Positions 10,813 to 21,732 of a stretch of 64,000 bases of DNA are shown here, piece by piece (the stretch's first letter is position 1; each line of letters starts with the position of its first letter). This DNA comes from an alpha proteobacterium BAL199 (GTDB lineage Bacteria > Pseudomonadota > Alphaproteobacteria > Thalassobaculales > Thalassobaculaceae), in assembly GCA_000171835.1 (NCBI GenBank), contig ABHC01000004.1, positions 62,001 through 126,000 of the forward strand, given 5' to 3'. The translations under genes were made by a program, and so were the position numbers. The notes under the pieces are model-generated. The model made no database searches and was not told the DNA's origin. It was given only the letters and a program-made list of their open reading frames with translations.

Positions 10813-11628
10813 GGTGTTGTCACGTTAACGTGCCTGAGGTTGCGGGTTCAATGATCCGGGCGTAGGCGGTGTCGATGCAAACAGAGAAAATCAGCTACAA
10901 GCGCCACCGCTTTCCGCCTCAGATCATTTCTCATGTTGTCTGGCTCTACGCCCGGTTCAACTTGAGCCTGCGCGAGGTCGAGGAGCTTATGCTGGAACGT
11001 GGTGTGGACGTTTCGTATGAGACGATCCGGCGCTGGACCGTCAAGTTCGGTCCCCGGATCGCCCACGTTCTGCGGCGACGGCAGCCTCGCCCTGGTGATG
11101 TTTGGCATCTGGACGAAGTCGTCGTGAAGATCGCGGGCCGGTCATACTGGCTGTGGCGCGCCGTCGACCAACACGGTGTCGTTCTTGAGGAAATCTTACA
11201 ATCGAAGCGAGACAAGCGCGCTGCAAAGCGGCTTTTGATCAAGCTGATGAAACGTTGGGGCTTCGTGCCCAAAAGGATCATTACGGACAAACTGCGCTCA
11301 TATGGGGCCGCCAAGCGCGAGGTCGCGCCTGGCCTTGATCATTGGTCACACAAGGGGCTCAATAACCGCGCCGAGAACAGCCACTTGCCCTTCCGAAAAC
11401 GAGAGCGGGTGATGCAAGGCTTCCGATCACCGGGTGGATTACAACGCTTCGTGTCTATGCAATCCGCAACCCGCAATCGTTACTCTGTCCCAGCCCGCCG
11501 TCGTTCCGCCCTCACCATTCGCTACCATCGGCTCGAAGCGTTCGAAGCTTGGAAATCCGCGGCACATGCCGCTTGATCAACGACCGGCATGCCAACTTGC
11601 TAACTCGACGAGTTAACGTGACAACACC
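10813..11628 (+). mobile_element. IS6-family insertion sequence, intact copy 1 (816 bp)
   Basis: Terminal inverted repeats of 17 bp (GGTGTTGTCACGTTAAC) at 10813 and 11628 enclose one transposase gene. The copy is identical to the one at 54864-57260 except for one silent base (C at 10925, T at 54976) and the nested element there. IS6 elements normally leave 8-bp target duplications, but the flanks here (ATCGATCA and GGAGAACA) differ, so this copy marks a rearrangement breakpoint. Its left side lies upstream of the Wza-like gene and its right side cuts the RTX protease. Confidence 0.93.
10875..11576 (+). CDS. IS6-family DDE transposase
   Basis: 233 aa from the ATG at 10875 (a GTG two codons earlier is an alternative). 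The N-terminal helix-turn-helix (LSLREVEELMLERGVDVSYE) is the strongly conserved start of IS6/IS26 transposases. Catalytic acids: D in WHLDEVVVKI, D in IITDKLRSY and E in NRAENSHLPFRKRER, with the conserved K/R residues after the Glu. Length is normal for the family. The gene is intact, so this copy could supply transposase both for itself and for the interrupted copy near 55 kb. Confidence 0.95.
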   Translation: MQTEKISYKRHRFPPQIISHVVWLYARFNLSLREVEELMLERGVDVSYETIRRWTVKFGPRIAHVLRRRQPRPGDVWHLDEVVVKIAGRSYWLWRAVDQHGVVLEEILQSKRDKRAAKRLLIKLMKRWGFVPKRIITDKLRSYGAAKREVAPGLDHWSHKGLNNRAENSHLPFRKRERVMQGFRSPGGLQRFVSMQSATRNRYSVPARRRSALTIRYHRLEAFEAWKSAAHAA

Positions 11629-12840
11629 GGAGAACAAATTGTCACCGTACAGCAGGTCGTCGCCGGACCCGCCGCTGAGAAGGTCGTTGCCGTCGCCGCC
11701 CAGCAGGGTGTCATTGCCGCCGCCGCCGGACAAAGTGTCGTTGTGCAGATTGCCGAAGACCCGGTCGGCGCCGTCACCACCGCGCAGGGTATCGCTGTCC
11801 TGACCGCCGTACAGAATGTCGTCGCCGCTGTCGCCGTCCACCAGATCGCCGCCCATGTTGCCGTACAACACGTCGGCGCCGTCGCCGCCCTGGATGGTGT
11901 CGGTGCCGTTGCGGGCGATGCCGTCGGAGCCGGCCGGCCCCTGGTTCTGGCCGCCGAAGATCGTGTCGTTGCCGTCCTGGCCGCTGATCAGGTCGGCGCC
12001 CTGGTTACCGTAGATCACGTCGTTTCCGGACTCGCCCCAGATCGTGTCGTCGCCGGCGTAACCGGATACCGTGTCGGACCCGGTGCTGCCGGTGATCACG
12101 TCGGCGCTGGCGGTCCCGCTGGTGCTTGACGTGACGACGACCACCGAGCCGTTGATGTCACCGCCGGTCCAACCGTCGATCAGGCTGTAGAAGTCCGATG
12201 TCAGGGCGGTGCCGGCGTTGTAGAAAGAGCCGCCCGCGGTGTGCACGCCGACGATGGTGGTCTGGCCGTTCACGGTGACCCACAAGGGTGATCCGCTCTG
12301 GCCGCCATAGCTGTCGAGCGTGCCGTTGTAGTAGACCCGGTTGTCGCCGATCGAACCGTCGATCTCGCCGCTGGTGGTGATCATCACCGAACCGTTGGAC
12401 GACAGATCGCCCGGATAACCGGCCGTGGTCACCGTGGTGCCGACCAGGTCCGGACCGGATGTGGCCTGCAGGGCGAGGGTGCCGGTGCTGGACCCGATCG
12501 AGGTGCCGAGATTGATGACCCCGATGTCGTAGGCGAAGGTGCCGCCGGTCGAGATGTAGGCGTCGGGCACGTACCACGCCGTGCCCTCGGCGGTACCGAA
12601 CGGTGTCGATCCGCCGTCGCGGGCCGGAATCACCTGGATGTTCTTGGCGTAGCCGTACTGGGAATCCCACAGCACGTGGCCGGCGGTCAGCACGTCATTG
12701 GGGCTGATCATCGCCCCGGTGCCCCAGCCGTCGTAGCTGCCGTCGCCGTCGAAATCGACCCGAACCTGGACGATCGCGGAATAGGGGAAGGCCGTGGTAT
12801 CGGCGACCTGGACGCGGTCGTCGGTTCCAAGAACCGTCAT
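11512..12840 (-). pseudogene. Secreted trypsin-like (V8-type) serine protease with RTX repeats, 3' end cut by IS
   Basis: From the ATG at 12840, 404 codons are native and about 38 more read into the IS (VVTLTRRVSK onward). The protease domain (about residues 10-215) has the triad His in TAGHVLWD, Asp in YDIGVINL and Ser in GQSGSPLW, as in glutamyl endopeptidase and V8-like enzymes. A Ser/Thr-rich linker follows, then at least six rows of glycine-rich GGxGxDxL-type calcium-binding repeats (GGDGADVLYG, GGSGDDLLYG). There is no signal peptide, so type I secretion is expected, using a C-terminal signal that is now missing. The cut therefore probably blocks secretion even though the catalytic domain is whole. 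Confidence 0.85.
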
Positions 12841-12953
12841 GTCATCATCGTTCCCTGTACGCGACGCGCGCCGGCCCCGCTCCTCGACCACACCCCGATC
12901 CACGCAGAATGGCGCAACAGCCGGCCGGCTTCAACCGCAGTGGCCGAATCCGG

Positions 12954-13835
12954 TCAGTCCGGCGTGTACAGCTGGATGATCTCGGCGTTGTCGGCGTCGG
13001 CCAGCCCGCGGCGCGCCAGCAGCTTGTGCAATTCGGTCGCGAGCCCGGTCATCGGCAGGGCGGAGCCGAGCCGTTTCGCCTCGTCCATCACCGTCGTCAG
13101 GTCCTTCACCATGATGGCGATCCGGGCCTGGACCTCCCGGTCGCGCGCCGCCATGCGCGGCATGTACTGCTGCAGGATCGGGGAATCGGCGCGGCCACCG
13201 GCGAGGGCCAGCGGAATGCGCGCCGGGTCGATGCCGGCGTCTTCGGCGAGCTGGCAGGCCTCCGCTACGATCGCGAAGCCGCAGCCGACGATCAGCTGGT
13301 TGATCAGCTTGGTGGTTTGTCCCGCGCCGTTCGGTCCCATCAGGGTGAACCGGCCGGACAGATGGGCGACGACCGGAGCCACCTTGTCAAAGTCCGCCTG
13401 ATTGCCGCCGGCCATCACCGCCAGCGTGCCGTTGGTCGCACCCGGCACCCCGCCCGACACCGGGGCGTCGATCCAGCCCATTCCGGCCTCGTCGCGCAGG
13501 CGCTGCGCCAGTGCGGCCGTGCGCGCCGGCTGGATCGACGAGAAATCGACCAGAACCGTGCCTTTGGCGGCACCGGAGGCGATGCCGTCCGGCCCGAACA
13601 CCACGGCCTCGACCGCGGACGTGTCGGTCAGGCAGGCGAACACGATGTCGCTGGCCCCGGCGACGGCGGCCGGTGAATCCACCACGACAGCGCCGGCGTC
13701 GGCCAGCGGCTTCGTCTTGGCGGCCGCGCGGTTCCAGACGGTCAGCGGGTAGCCGGCGTCGAGCAGTCGTTTCGCCATCGGCCCGCCCATCAGGCCGAGT
13801 CCGACATATCCGAGGCGGGGCTTTGTTTCGGTCAT
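12954..13835 (-). CDS. NAD(P)-dependent oxidoreductase, 3-hydroxyisobutyrate dehydrogenase family
   Basis: 293 aa. The N-terminal Rossmann domain begins YVGLGLMGGPMAKRL (GxGxxG). The substrate signature DAPVSGGVPGATNGTL and the catalytic Lys helix GAGQTTKLINQL identify the beta-hydroxyacid dehydrogenase family (HIBADH, tartronate semialdehyde reductase, GLYR-type). The precise substrate cannot be read from sequence. It follows the AEC transporter by 28 bases on the same strand, so import or export of a small organic acid and its oxidation may be coupled; this is inference. A related but distinct gene lies at 15328 on the other strand. Confidence 0.88.
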   Translation of the reverse strand: MTETKPRLGYVGLGLMGGPMAKRLLDAGYPLTVWNRAAAKTKPLADAGAVVVDSPAAVAGASDIVFACLTDTSAVEAVVFGPDGIASGAAKGTVLVDFSSIQPARTAALAQRLRDEAGMGWIDAPVSGGVPGATNGTLAVMAGGNQADFDKVAPVVAHLSGRFTLMGPNGAGQTTKLINQLIVGCGFAIVAEACQLAEDAGIDPARIPLALAGGRADSPILQQYMPRMAARDREVQARIAIMVKDLTTVMDEAKRLGSALPMTGLATELHKLLARRGLADADNAEIIQLYTPD

Positions 13836-13863
13836 GGGATCTCTCTCATCGCGGGATGTGGCG

Positions 13864-14802
13864 TCAGCCGGTGCCGAGCAGCAGCAGCAGGGCCGACAGC
13901 GTGAAGCCGGACAGGACGGTCGAGATCAGGATCACCGAGGTCGACCGCTCGACGTACAAACCGTAACGGTAGGCCAGAACGAACACCAGCGAGCCGGTCG
14001 GCAGGGCGGCGCTGAGGATCACCGAGCGCGCCTGCAACGAGCCCAGCGCCAGCGGCCCGAGCGCAATCCAGGCGACCAGTGCCGGCTGGACCAACAGCTT
14101 CAGGAAGACCAGCCAACCGACCTCGCCCAGCCCGGCACGGATCGGCTTGCCGACCATGAACAGGCCCATGGCCACCAGCGCGGCTGGTGCGGCGGCGGCC
14201 CCCAGAATCTTGCAGAACGTCCGGATCGGCGACGGCAGGCCCCAACCCGACGCCGACCATGCCGCGCCGGCAAGGGCCGCAAGTACCAGCGGGTTGAGGA
14301 AGGTCGCGCGCAGCACCCCGCCCAGCACCTTCAGCGGCGGATCGGCGGCGCGCAGGTCGAGTTCGACCAGCACCACGAACAGCGCGACCAGGAACGCGGC
14401 GTTGTAGACCGTCAGGATCAGCGCCGGCAGCAGGGCCTCGTCGCCGAACGCCACCGGCAGCAGCGGCACGCCCATGTAACCGGTGTTGGCGAACACCACG
14501 CACATCGCCTGGAACGCCAGCGCGGCCGGCCGAGCCCGAAAGACCAGCAGGCCGACGATGTAGCTGATCGCGAACGCCCCGAACACGCCGGCCGAATAGG
14601 CGGCCAGGAACGGCAGGTCGAAGGTGGTCGACAGCGGCGCGGTCGCCATCGCCCGGAAGATCAGCGCCGGGAACGCGATCCAGTACACGAAATCGTTCAG
14701 CACGCCGGCGGCGGACTGCTTGAACGGTCCGAATCGACCGGCGGCCCACCCGGCCGCCAGGATTGCGAACACCGGGAGGACGACGTCGAGCACGGGCTGC
14801 AT
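13864..14802 (-). CDS. AEC-family (auxin efflux carrier-like) transporter
   Basis: 312 aa with about ten hydrophobic segments spread over its length and the family pattern of two five-helix halves: the first half contains FANTGYMGVPLLP (the conserved N-x-G-[FY]-[ML]-G-[IV]-P motif), the second ends with ALPTGSLVFVLAYRYG. Bacterial members export or import malate, malonate and similar carboxylates. It is the first gene of a two-gene unit with the dehydrogenase at 12954 and is divergent from the TerB-like gene. Confidence 0.88.
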   Translation of the reverse strand: MQPVLDVVLPVFAILAAGWAAGRFGPFKQSAAGVLNDFVYWIAFPALIFRAMATAPLSTTFDLPFLAAYSAGVFGAFAISYIVGLLVFRARPAALAFQAMCVVFANTGYMGVPLLPVAFGDEALLPALILTVYNAAFLVALFVVLVELDLRAADPPLKVLGGVLRATFLNPLVLAALAGAAWSASGWGLPSPIRTFCKILGAAAAPAALVAMGLFMVGKPIRAGLGEVGWLVFLKLLVQPALVAWIALGPLALGSLQARSVILSAALPTGSLVFVLAYRYGLYVERSTSVILISTVLSGFTLSALLLLLGTG

Positions 14803-14915
14803 GGGGCGGCAGCCTAGGTCGCGATCGGGGACCGTGTCGAGACCGCCGGTTGTCGGTTCACGGCAGGATCGCTATACCTCGCACGGCTTCATTCAGACAC
14901 GGGACGATCGATCTC

Positions 14916-15320
14916 ATGATCAACCATCACGTCGCCCTTCTCTATGCCATGGTCGTCGGCGCCGCCGCCGACGGATCGCTCGCGGATTCCGAGCTCGAAA
15001 CCATCCGCGACATCGTCAAGCACCTGCCGGTCTTCGCCGATTTCGAGCAGGGCAATCTGGCCCAGGTCGCTTCGGCGGCGACCGACCTGCTGACCGAGGA
15101 TGACGGACTCGACGTCGTCATGTCGCAGATCAAGGAGAACCTGCCGGACCGCCTGCGGGCGACCGCGTACGCCCTGGCCTGCGATGTGGTCGCGGCCGAC
15201 GGCGAGGCGACCCAGGAGGAACTGCGCTACCTGGAGATGCTGCGTCACGAGATCAACGTCGACCGGTTGACCGCCGCCGCCATCGAACGCGGCGCCGGCG
15301 CCCGCTACGCCCGCCTCTGA
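14916..15320 (+). CDS. TerB-family (tellurite resistance-like) protein
   Basis: 134 aa from the ATG at 14916. It is all-helical with two internal acidic loops, AAADGSLADSELETI and VVAADGEATQEELRYL, the metal-binding D-G-x-x-x-x-x-E pattern of the TerB fold. TerB-like proteins sit in stress and membrane-associated complexes; a role in tellurite resistance is not implied here because no other ter genes are present. It begins a same-strand run with the dehydrogenase (7 bases apart), the HAD protein and the methyltransferase. Confidence 0.85.
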   Translation: MINHHVALLYAMVVGAAADGSLADSELETIRDIVKHLPVFADFEQGNLAQVASAATDLLTEDDGLDVVMSQIKENLPDRLRATAYALACDVVAADGEATQEELRYLEMLRHEINVDRLTAAAIERGAGARYARL

Positions 15321-15327
15321 GGCACCC

Positions 15328-16269
15328 ATGGCGACCGGGGCGGCAACGGACGTTCCAGCGGGCCTGGCCGGGCGGCGGATCGGGCTGATCGGGCTCGGCC
15401 TGATGGGGGTGCCGATGGCGCATCGCCTAGCGGCGGCCGGCGCCGAATTGGTGCTGTGGACCCGAACCATCGAGAAGGCCGAAGCGCTGGCGGCGGAACT
15501 GCCGTCCACGAGCGTGCAGCCATCGCCTCGCCACGTCGCCGAGGCTGTCGATACCGTCATCGTGATGGTCACCGACGCCGACGCCGTCGAGGCGATCGCG
15601 TTCGATCCCTACGAGGACGAGTGGGGCATCGTCCACGGCCTGGTCGAGGACGCCCTGGTGATCGACATGGGCACCACCGCCGTCGATCGTACCCGTGACT
15701 TCGCCGGACGGATTCGCATGGTCGGTGGCAGTTGGATGGATGCCCCGGTGTCCGGTGGTACGGTCGCGGCGGAAGCTGGGACCCTGACGATCATGGCTGG
15801 TGGCAGTGATGCCGACTTCGCCCGGGCCGAACCGTTGTTCCGGGTGTTGGGCGCGCGGATCACCCATGTCGGCCCGGTCGGCGCCGGCCAGATCGCCAAG
15901 ACCGCCAACCAGATGATCGTCGGGCTGACCATCGGCGCCGTCGCCGAGGCGCTAGCGCTGGCCAAGCGGGCCGGGGTCGAGCCGGCGCGGGTGCGCGAGG
16001 CGATCTTCGGCGGGTTCGCCCACAGCCGGATCCTGGAACTGCACGGCGAGCGCATGGTGACCGGCGATTTCAAGGCGCGGGCCAAGGCGACGATCCAGCG
16101 CAAGGACATGCGCGCCGCCCAGGCGTTGGCCGAACAGGTCGGCTTGGCGCTGCCAGCCCTGACCGCCAATCTGGCGCTATGGGAAGCGCTGGTGGAGGCC
16201 GGGCGCGGTGAACTCGATCACTCGGCGCTGGTGCTCGCGATCGATCCGGAGGAATGGGAAAATGGCTGA
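15328..16269 (+). CDS. NAD(P)-dependent oxidoreductase, HIBADH family (second paralogue)
   Basis: 313 aa; ATG preceded by GAGG. Rossmann motif GLIGLGLMGVPMAHRL, substrate signature DAPVSGGTVAAEAGTL and Lys helix GAGQIAKTANQMIVG assign it to the beta-hydroxyacid dehydrogenase family. It differs enough from the protein at 12954 to suggest another substrate. Its last 8 bases overlap the start of the HAD gene, indicating translational coupling. Confidence 0.88.
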   Translation: MATGAATDVPAGLAGRRIGLIGLGLMGVPMAHRLAAAGAELVLWTRTIEKAEALAAELPSTSVQPSPRHVAEAVDTVIVMVTDADAVEAIAFDPYEDEWGIVHGLVEDALVIDMGTTAVDRTRDFAGRIRMVGGSWMDAPVSGGTVAAEAGTLTIMAGGSDADFARAEPLFRVLGARITHVGPVGAGQIAKTANQMIVGLTIGAVAEALALAKRAGVEPARVREAIFGGFAHSRILELHGERMVTGDFKARAKATIQRKDMRAAQALAEQVGLALPALTANLALWEALVEAGRGELDHSALVLAIDPEEWENG

Positions 16270-16900
16270 CGCGCGTGCAATCGACGCCGTGGTGTTCGAT
16301 GTCGGCCATGTGCTGATCGAGTGGGACCCGCGCCATCTGTACCGCCGGGTGTTCACCAATCCGGACATGACGACCGACGAGGCGCGCATGGCCTGGTTCC
16401 TGGCCGAGGTCTGCTCCCCGGCCTGGAACGTCGAGCAGGATCGTGGCCGCTCGATCGCCGACGCCGAGGCCGAGGCGCTGTCGCGGCATCCGGACATGGG
16501 CCCGGCGATTCGCTCGTACTACGGCCGCTTCCAGATGATGATTCCCGGTGCCATCGAGGGCACCGTTCAGGTTCTGAAGAGCTTGAAGGGCGCCGGCATG
16601 CCGGTGCACGGCCTGACCAATTTCGGCGCCGAGACCTTCCCGCAGACCCGCCGCCGCTTCGACTTCCTGAACCTGTTCGACACGGTGGTGGTGTCGGGCG
16701 AGGAGGGTGTGATCAAGCCGGACCCGAAGATCTACGAGATCCTGATCGACCGGGCCGGGCTGAACCCGTCGCGGACAGCCTTCGTCGACGACTCGGCTCG
16801 CAACGTGGAGGCGGCGCAGGGCCTCGGTTTTCATGCCTATTTGTTCAAGGGGGCGGACGGCTTCCGGAACTGGCTGAAGGGCCTCGGCGCGCCGGTATGA
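16262..16900 (+). CDS. HAD-superfamily hydrolase
   Basis: 212 aa. Motif I is VVFDVGHVLIEWD: the nucleophile Asp is followed by V-G rather than the D-x-D of phosphatases, as in YihX-like and haloacid-dehalogenase-type members. Motif II is near GLTNFG, the Lys of motif III is in GVIKPDPKIYEIL, and motif IV is FVDDSARNVEAA. The helical cap lies between motifs I and II. Substrate unknown. Overlaps the upstream dehydrogenase by 8 bases. Confidence 0.87.
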   Translation: MADARAIDAVVFDVGHVLIEWDPRHLYRRVFTNPDMTTDEARMAWFLAEVCSPAWNVEQDRGRSIADAEAEALSRHPDMGPAIRSYYGRFQMMIPGAIEGTVQVLKSLKGAGMPVHGLTNFGAETFPQTRRRFDFLNLFDTVVVSGEEGVIKPDPKIYEILIDRAGLNPSRTAFVDDSARNVEAAQGLGFHAYLFKGADGFRNWLKGLGAPV

Positions 16901-16952
16901 GGCGCGGCCCGGTCGCGTATGCGGCACGCGGTGATGCCACCGGAGTTGTGCG

Positions 16953-17744
16953 ATGGGCGATATCGACCTGAACGAACTGGAGCGTTGGACCGCCAGCCTG
17001 ACGCGCACCCAGGTATCGTTCATCGCCTGGAACGCCGAGCGGCTGCACATCTCTCGGGAAGAGAGCCGCGTGCGCTACTTCCGGTCCTGGACGACGTATC
17101 CAGGGGGGCATGCCGGTGATGCGTTTCGGGCTCTGGGCGAGCGGATGCATCGAACGCTCGACGTGTTATTCGGAGACGGCCCGGACGAGGTGTTCGACGC
17201 CTATGACCTGCACGGGCCGATGCATTTCCTGCGGATGCTTGCCTATCCCGATCCGGTGTTCGCCGAGGATCATCCGATCGTCCGGCTTCTCGGCCGGCAG
17301 CGTCGGATCGGTATTGTGGATTTCGGCTGCGGTTTGGCACAGTACGCACGGGCGATGGCGCAGCACCTAGGTGATCGCGGTATCGCTGTGGATTTGACGC
17401 TCGTCGATATCCCGACGGTGCGAAAGCCGTTTCTGCTGTGGCTTGGTCACGAGAGCCGAACGCTGACGACATTTCTGGATTGTACGGCGGAACAACCGAT
17501 CCCGACCTTGCCGACTTGCGATCTGTGCGTCGCGACCGAGGTGTTCGAGCATTTCCATCAGCCGTTGCGCTATCTCCAAGCGATCGAAGCCGCGCTTCGA
17601 TCCGGGGGTCTTTTGTTGACCAACGTTGCCGACCATGCCGCCGAGCCGTTTCATGTCTCGCCGAAGCTCGACGAGTTGCGCGCGCACTTGGAAGGTGGAG
17701 CGTTCCGATCGGTCGTCCGAAACCGCCTCTATCAGAAGATTTGA
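16953..17744 (+). CDS. Class I SAM-dependent methyltransferase-like protein
   Basis: 263 aa. The SAM-binding motif I is IVDFGCGLAQYARAMA, followed by an acidic strand (LTLVDIPT) and the post-motif strand CDLCVATEVFEHFHQP, typical of Methyltransf_23-like enzymes. The first 110 residues (ERWTASLTRTQVSFIAWNAE) are a distinct helical region. Substrate not predictable. Last gene of the run beginning at 14916, 52 bases after the HAD gene. Confidence 0.75.
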   Translation: MGDIDLNELERWTASLTRTQVSFIAWNAERLHISREESRVRYFRSWTTYPGGHAGDAFRALGERMHRTLDVLFGDGPDEVFDAYDLHGPMHFLRMLAYPDPVFAEDHPIVRLLGRQRRIGIVDFGCGLAQYARAMAQHLGDRGIAVDLTLVDIPTVRKPFLLWLGHESRTLTTFLDCTAEQPIPTLPTCDLCVATEVFEHFHQPLRYLQAIEAALRSGGLLLTNVADHAAEPFHVSPKLDELRAHLEGGAFRSVVRNRLYQKI

Positions 17745-17766
17745 CGGAGGACGGGACCGCTTGCCG

Positions 17767-18285
17767 TCATGATGCAGCGAGGTCACGGGCCAGTGCCCGC
17801 AGGCGCGAGGTCACGATCAGCACGTGGCCTGGCGTGATCAGGCGTAGATAGAGGCGGCCGAGGGTGTTGTGGGTCCGCACCCAGGTGGCCAGCGACAGCC
17901 GCTCGGGTGAATCGCCGCTGCGTCGGATTGAAATCCTGAAGTCCAGGTGGCGGTCGTCTTCGCCGAGCAGGATTTCGTTGTCCGCGATCGACTGAACCCG
18001 AAAGAAGTTGATGAAGCTGCCGACGCCGGCTTGTGGTTGGCTCGCGGTCGCGTACCGAAGGTTCAAAGTGGTTTTGAGCCCGAACGGTGCGACCGCGATG
18101 TCCCTGACCACGAGGGCCGCTCGGACCCAGGCCGGGAACCCGACAAACAGGCGCTGGGCGATGTCTTCGATCGGCAGGTCGGGTCGGTTCAGGGTAACCG
18201 AATAGCAGTCCAGAAAATCGCCGGCCCCGACGAAACGATGAAGCGCGCTGTCCGGTGCCAGTTCAGCTTGTTCGACGGTCGTCAT
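17767..18285 (-). CDS. DUF2867-like protein
   Basis: 172 aa with no signal peptide or membrane helix. The layout matches DUF2867 proteins: an N-terminal DFLDCYSVTLNRPDLPIED segment, a central LFVGFPAWVRAALVVRD, a strand EILLGEDDRHLDFRISI and a terminal HNTLGRLYLRLITPGHVLIV, resembling lipid-binding SRPBCC-type folds. Function unknown. Converges with the methyltransferase (22 bases between stops). Confidence 0.72.
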   Translation of the reverse strand: MTTVEQAELAPDSALHRFVGAGDFLDCYSVTLNRPDLPIEDIAQRLFVGFPAWVRAALVVRDIAVAPFGLKTTLNLRYATASQPQAGVGSFINFFRVQSIADNEILLGEDDRHLDFRISIRRSGDSPERLSLATWVRTHNTLGRLYLRLITPGHVLIVTSRLRALARDLAAS

Positions 18286-18369
18286 CCATCAGGCTCCGGT
18301 CGATCAGGCCGCGGTCAGGCCAGATAACTCTAGAGAGCGCTGGGAGTGACCGCGATGCGCCGGATCGTC

Positions 18370-18837
18370 TCAGGCTACGGGCAACGGCCCGCGCTTGTAG
18401 TCGCGTGGCAGGCCGTCGCGGCGGCCGAGATCCTGGAAGAACCTGAGCAGATATCCGTCCGGGTCCTGCACCAGGAACTGACGGTTGCCGACATGATGAT
18501 CGTCGGCCCGATACCAGGCCTCCTCCATCGAACGGAACAGTGCGATACCCGCCGCTTCGACCCGCGCGTGCAGCGCGTCGACGTCGGACACCGTGATCTG
18601 CAGGTTCAGGCCGCGGCCGAACGGCACCGAGGCCTCGGCGGTCAACCACGAGGCAGGACCCAACTGGTCGAGCATGAGCTCGACCCCTTCGCGCTCCAGA
18701 TAGACGAAGCGGTCTTCCGGACGCTCGTACAGCACTCGAAACCCGATGACGTCCACGTAGAAGCGGCGACTGACCTCAAGGTCGCGGCAGACCAGTTCGG
18801 GCACGAGTCCGGGTGCGGGGCCGTTTCGTTGATGCAT
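18370..18837 (-). CDS. VOC-family (glyoxalase/bleomycin-resistance-like) protein
   Basis: 155 aa. Two beta-alpha-beta-beta-beta units are recognisable: PELVCRDLEVSRRFYVDVIG at the start and LNLQITVSDVDALHARVEAAG in the second half, ending RQFLVQDPDGYLLRFFQDLG with the usual metal-binding Glu position replaced by a D-P-D-G-Y turn. Members bind small ligands or metals in a shared pocket; the reaction here is unknown. Single gene. Confidence 0.82.
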   Translation of the reverse strand: MHQRNGPAPGLVPELVCRDLEVSRRFYVDVIGFRVLYERPEDRFVYLEREGVELMLDQLGPASWLTAEASVPFGRGLNLQITVSDVDALHARVEAAGIALFRSMEEAWYRADDHHVGNRQFLVQDPDGYLLRFFQDLGRRDGLPRDYKRGPLPVA

Positions 18838-18888
18838 GGAGTTCTCGCGGATCGGAGTGTCGGGTTGTTTGCCGGTGCCGTCCCGGTA

Positions 18889-19473
18889 TCACAACGGGTG
18901 ATGAGCCACTGGGCGAATATCGACGATATCGTCGGCAAGGTACGGCATCGCCCCATCGATGTCCGGAACCTCGGGGTCGCCGGGTTCACGGAGGCGGAAG
19001 GTGTTGGCGAACAACAGCATCGTAACGGGCGATTCGTCGTTCTCGGCGAGCGGGAGGATCAGCCGGTGCACGGTGAGGTGACGGCTGTCCCGGTATCCGA
19101 ACACCGTCTCTGAAAATAACCCTCGGCGCTCACCGGCGGCTTCGGCGTACAGATTGTGCAGAAAGATCGCGTACTGGCCGTTCTTGGATTCATCGAGATA
19201 CGAGCCGGAGAAGTTCTGGCCGAAGATCTCGTTCATCCGGGTGCCGATCAACCGGTATTTGAAACGCGGACCGTCCACCTCCACGTCAATCAACCCGATG
19301 TGCGGCAGCAACTGGGGGATGTCGACTGGATCGATGTCTGCGCGCGCCGGGCACTGTCGGCTTCGGCGCCTTTCGCTCCAATAGTGCCAGAGCGGCCGCA
19401 GGATCGGTTCGTCGGGTGCCAGAACAGAGATCCCGGCGGGCTCATTGCTGTCGTCGATCATTCGAGTCTGCAT
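18889..19473 (-). CDS. PAS_5-like sensor protein
   Basis: About 194 aa from the ATG at 19473; starts at 19551 (GTG) and 19461 (ATG) are also possible and none has a clear ribosome-binding site. The protein is a single PAS-like domain of the PAS_5 type common in Rhodospirillales: LWHYWSERRRSRQCPARADIDPVDIPQLLPHIGLIDV, then FKYRLIGTRMNEIFGQNFSG and a strand pair around LTVHRLILPLAENDE. No output domain is present. Paralogous in layout to the protein at 26112 and to the N-terminus of the kinase at 2692. Ligand and partner unknown. Confidence 0.7.
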   Translation of the reverse strand: MQTRMIDDSNEPAGISVLAPDEPILRPLWHYWSERRRSRQCPARADIDPVDIPQLLPHIGLIDVEVDGPRFKYRLIGTRMNEIFGQNFSGSYLDESKNGQYAIFLHNLYAEAAGERRGLFSETVFGYRDSRHLTVHRLILPLAENDESPVTMLLFANTFRLREPGDPEVPDIDGAMPYLADDIVDIRPVAHHPL

Positions 19474-19581
19474 TCGGCCGTGGCGGTCATTCGTTTTTGG
19501 AGTGGCAACTAGGGGTTCGATCAGTGCACGAAAAAACTCACTAAGCCTCACCTGTCAGTGTCGCACTTCCGCGCCAAACCG

Positions 19582-19609
19582 AAAAGGGCCGGGGATTGCT
19601 CCCCGGCCC
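19582..19609 (-). terminator. Rho-independent terminator of groES-groEL
   Basis: On the minus strand a perfect 9-bp stem GGGCCGGGG / CCCCGGCCC with a 6-base loop is followed by TTTT, 32 bases after the groEL stop. Confidence 0.88.
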
Positions 19610-19640
19610 TCGCCGTGACTTGGTCAGTGGTGTGGCTGGA

Positions 19641-21290
<1,650 letters not shown>

Positions 21291-21346
21291 TTACTCCTTG
21301 AGAATGTGATTTGCCCTTCGGGGAAGCGGCTATCGAGGCCCCTTCT

Positions 21347-21664
21347 TCAGGCGGCCTTCTTGCCGGACTTCGCGGTGCCCTCGAGCACGCCCATGATGTC
21401 CGACTCTTTCATGATCAACAGGTCTTCGCCGTCGATCTTGACTTCGGTGCCCGACCACTTGCCGAACAGCACCCGGTCACCGGCCTTCACGTCGAGCGGC
21501 TGGATCTTGCCGGACTCGTCACGGGCGCCCGGACCGACGGCGAGAATCTCGCCTTCCTGCGGCTTCTCCTTGACGGTGTCCGGGATGATGATCCCACCAG
21601 CGGTTTTCTTGTCAGCCTCGATGCGGCGGACAACGACCCGGTCGTGCAGGGGCCGAAATTTCAT
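21347..21664 (-). CDS. groS: Co-chaperonin GroES (10 kDa subunit)
   Basis: 105 aa. Of two ATGs two codons apart, the second (21664) is chosen: GGAGGA lies 7 bases upstream and the protein then starts [14 protein letters not shown] as usual. Mobile loop [15 protein letters not shown] and the roof/base strands [14 protein letters not shown] are intact. It caps GroEL. The short lysine-rich tail SGKKAA is slightly longer than in E. coli. Confidence 0.98.
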   Translation of the reverse strand: MKFRPLHDRVVVRRIEADKKTAGGIIIPDTVKEKPQEGEILAVGPGARDESGKIQPLDVKAGDRVLFGKWSGTEVKIDGEDLLIMKESDIMGVLEGTAKSGKKAA

Positions 21665-21732
21665 GACCATTCCTCCGTAACACTCAGGTTGAGACGTGTT
21701 GGATGACGTCGCCCGGGGAGGAGCCACACGTG

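Noticed and set aside
14916-15320. Tellurite resistance operon
   Set aside because: Only a TerB-like domain is present; no terC, terD or terZ relatives nearby.
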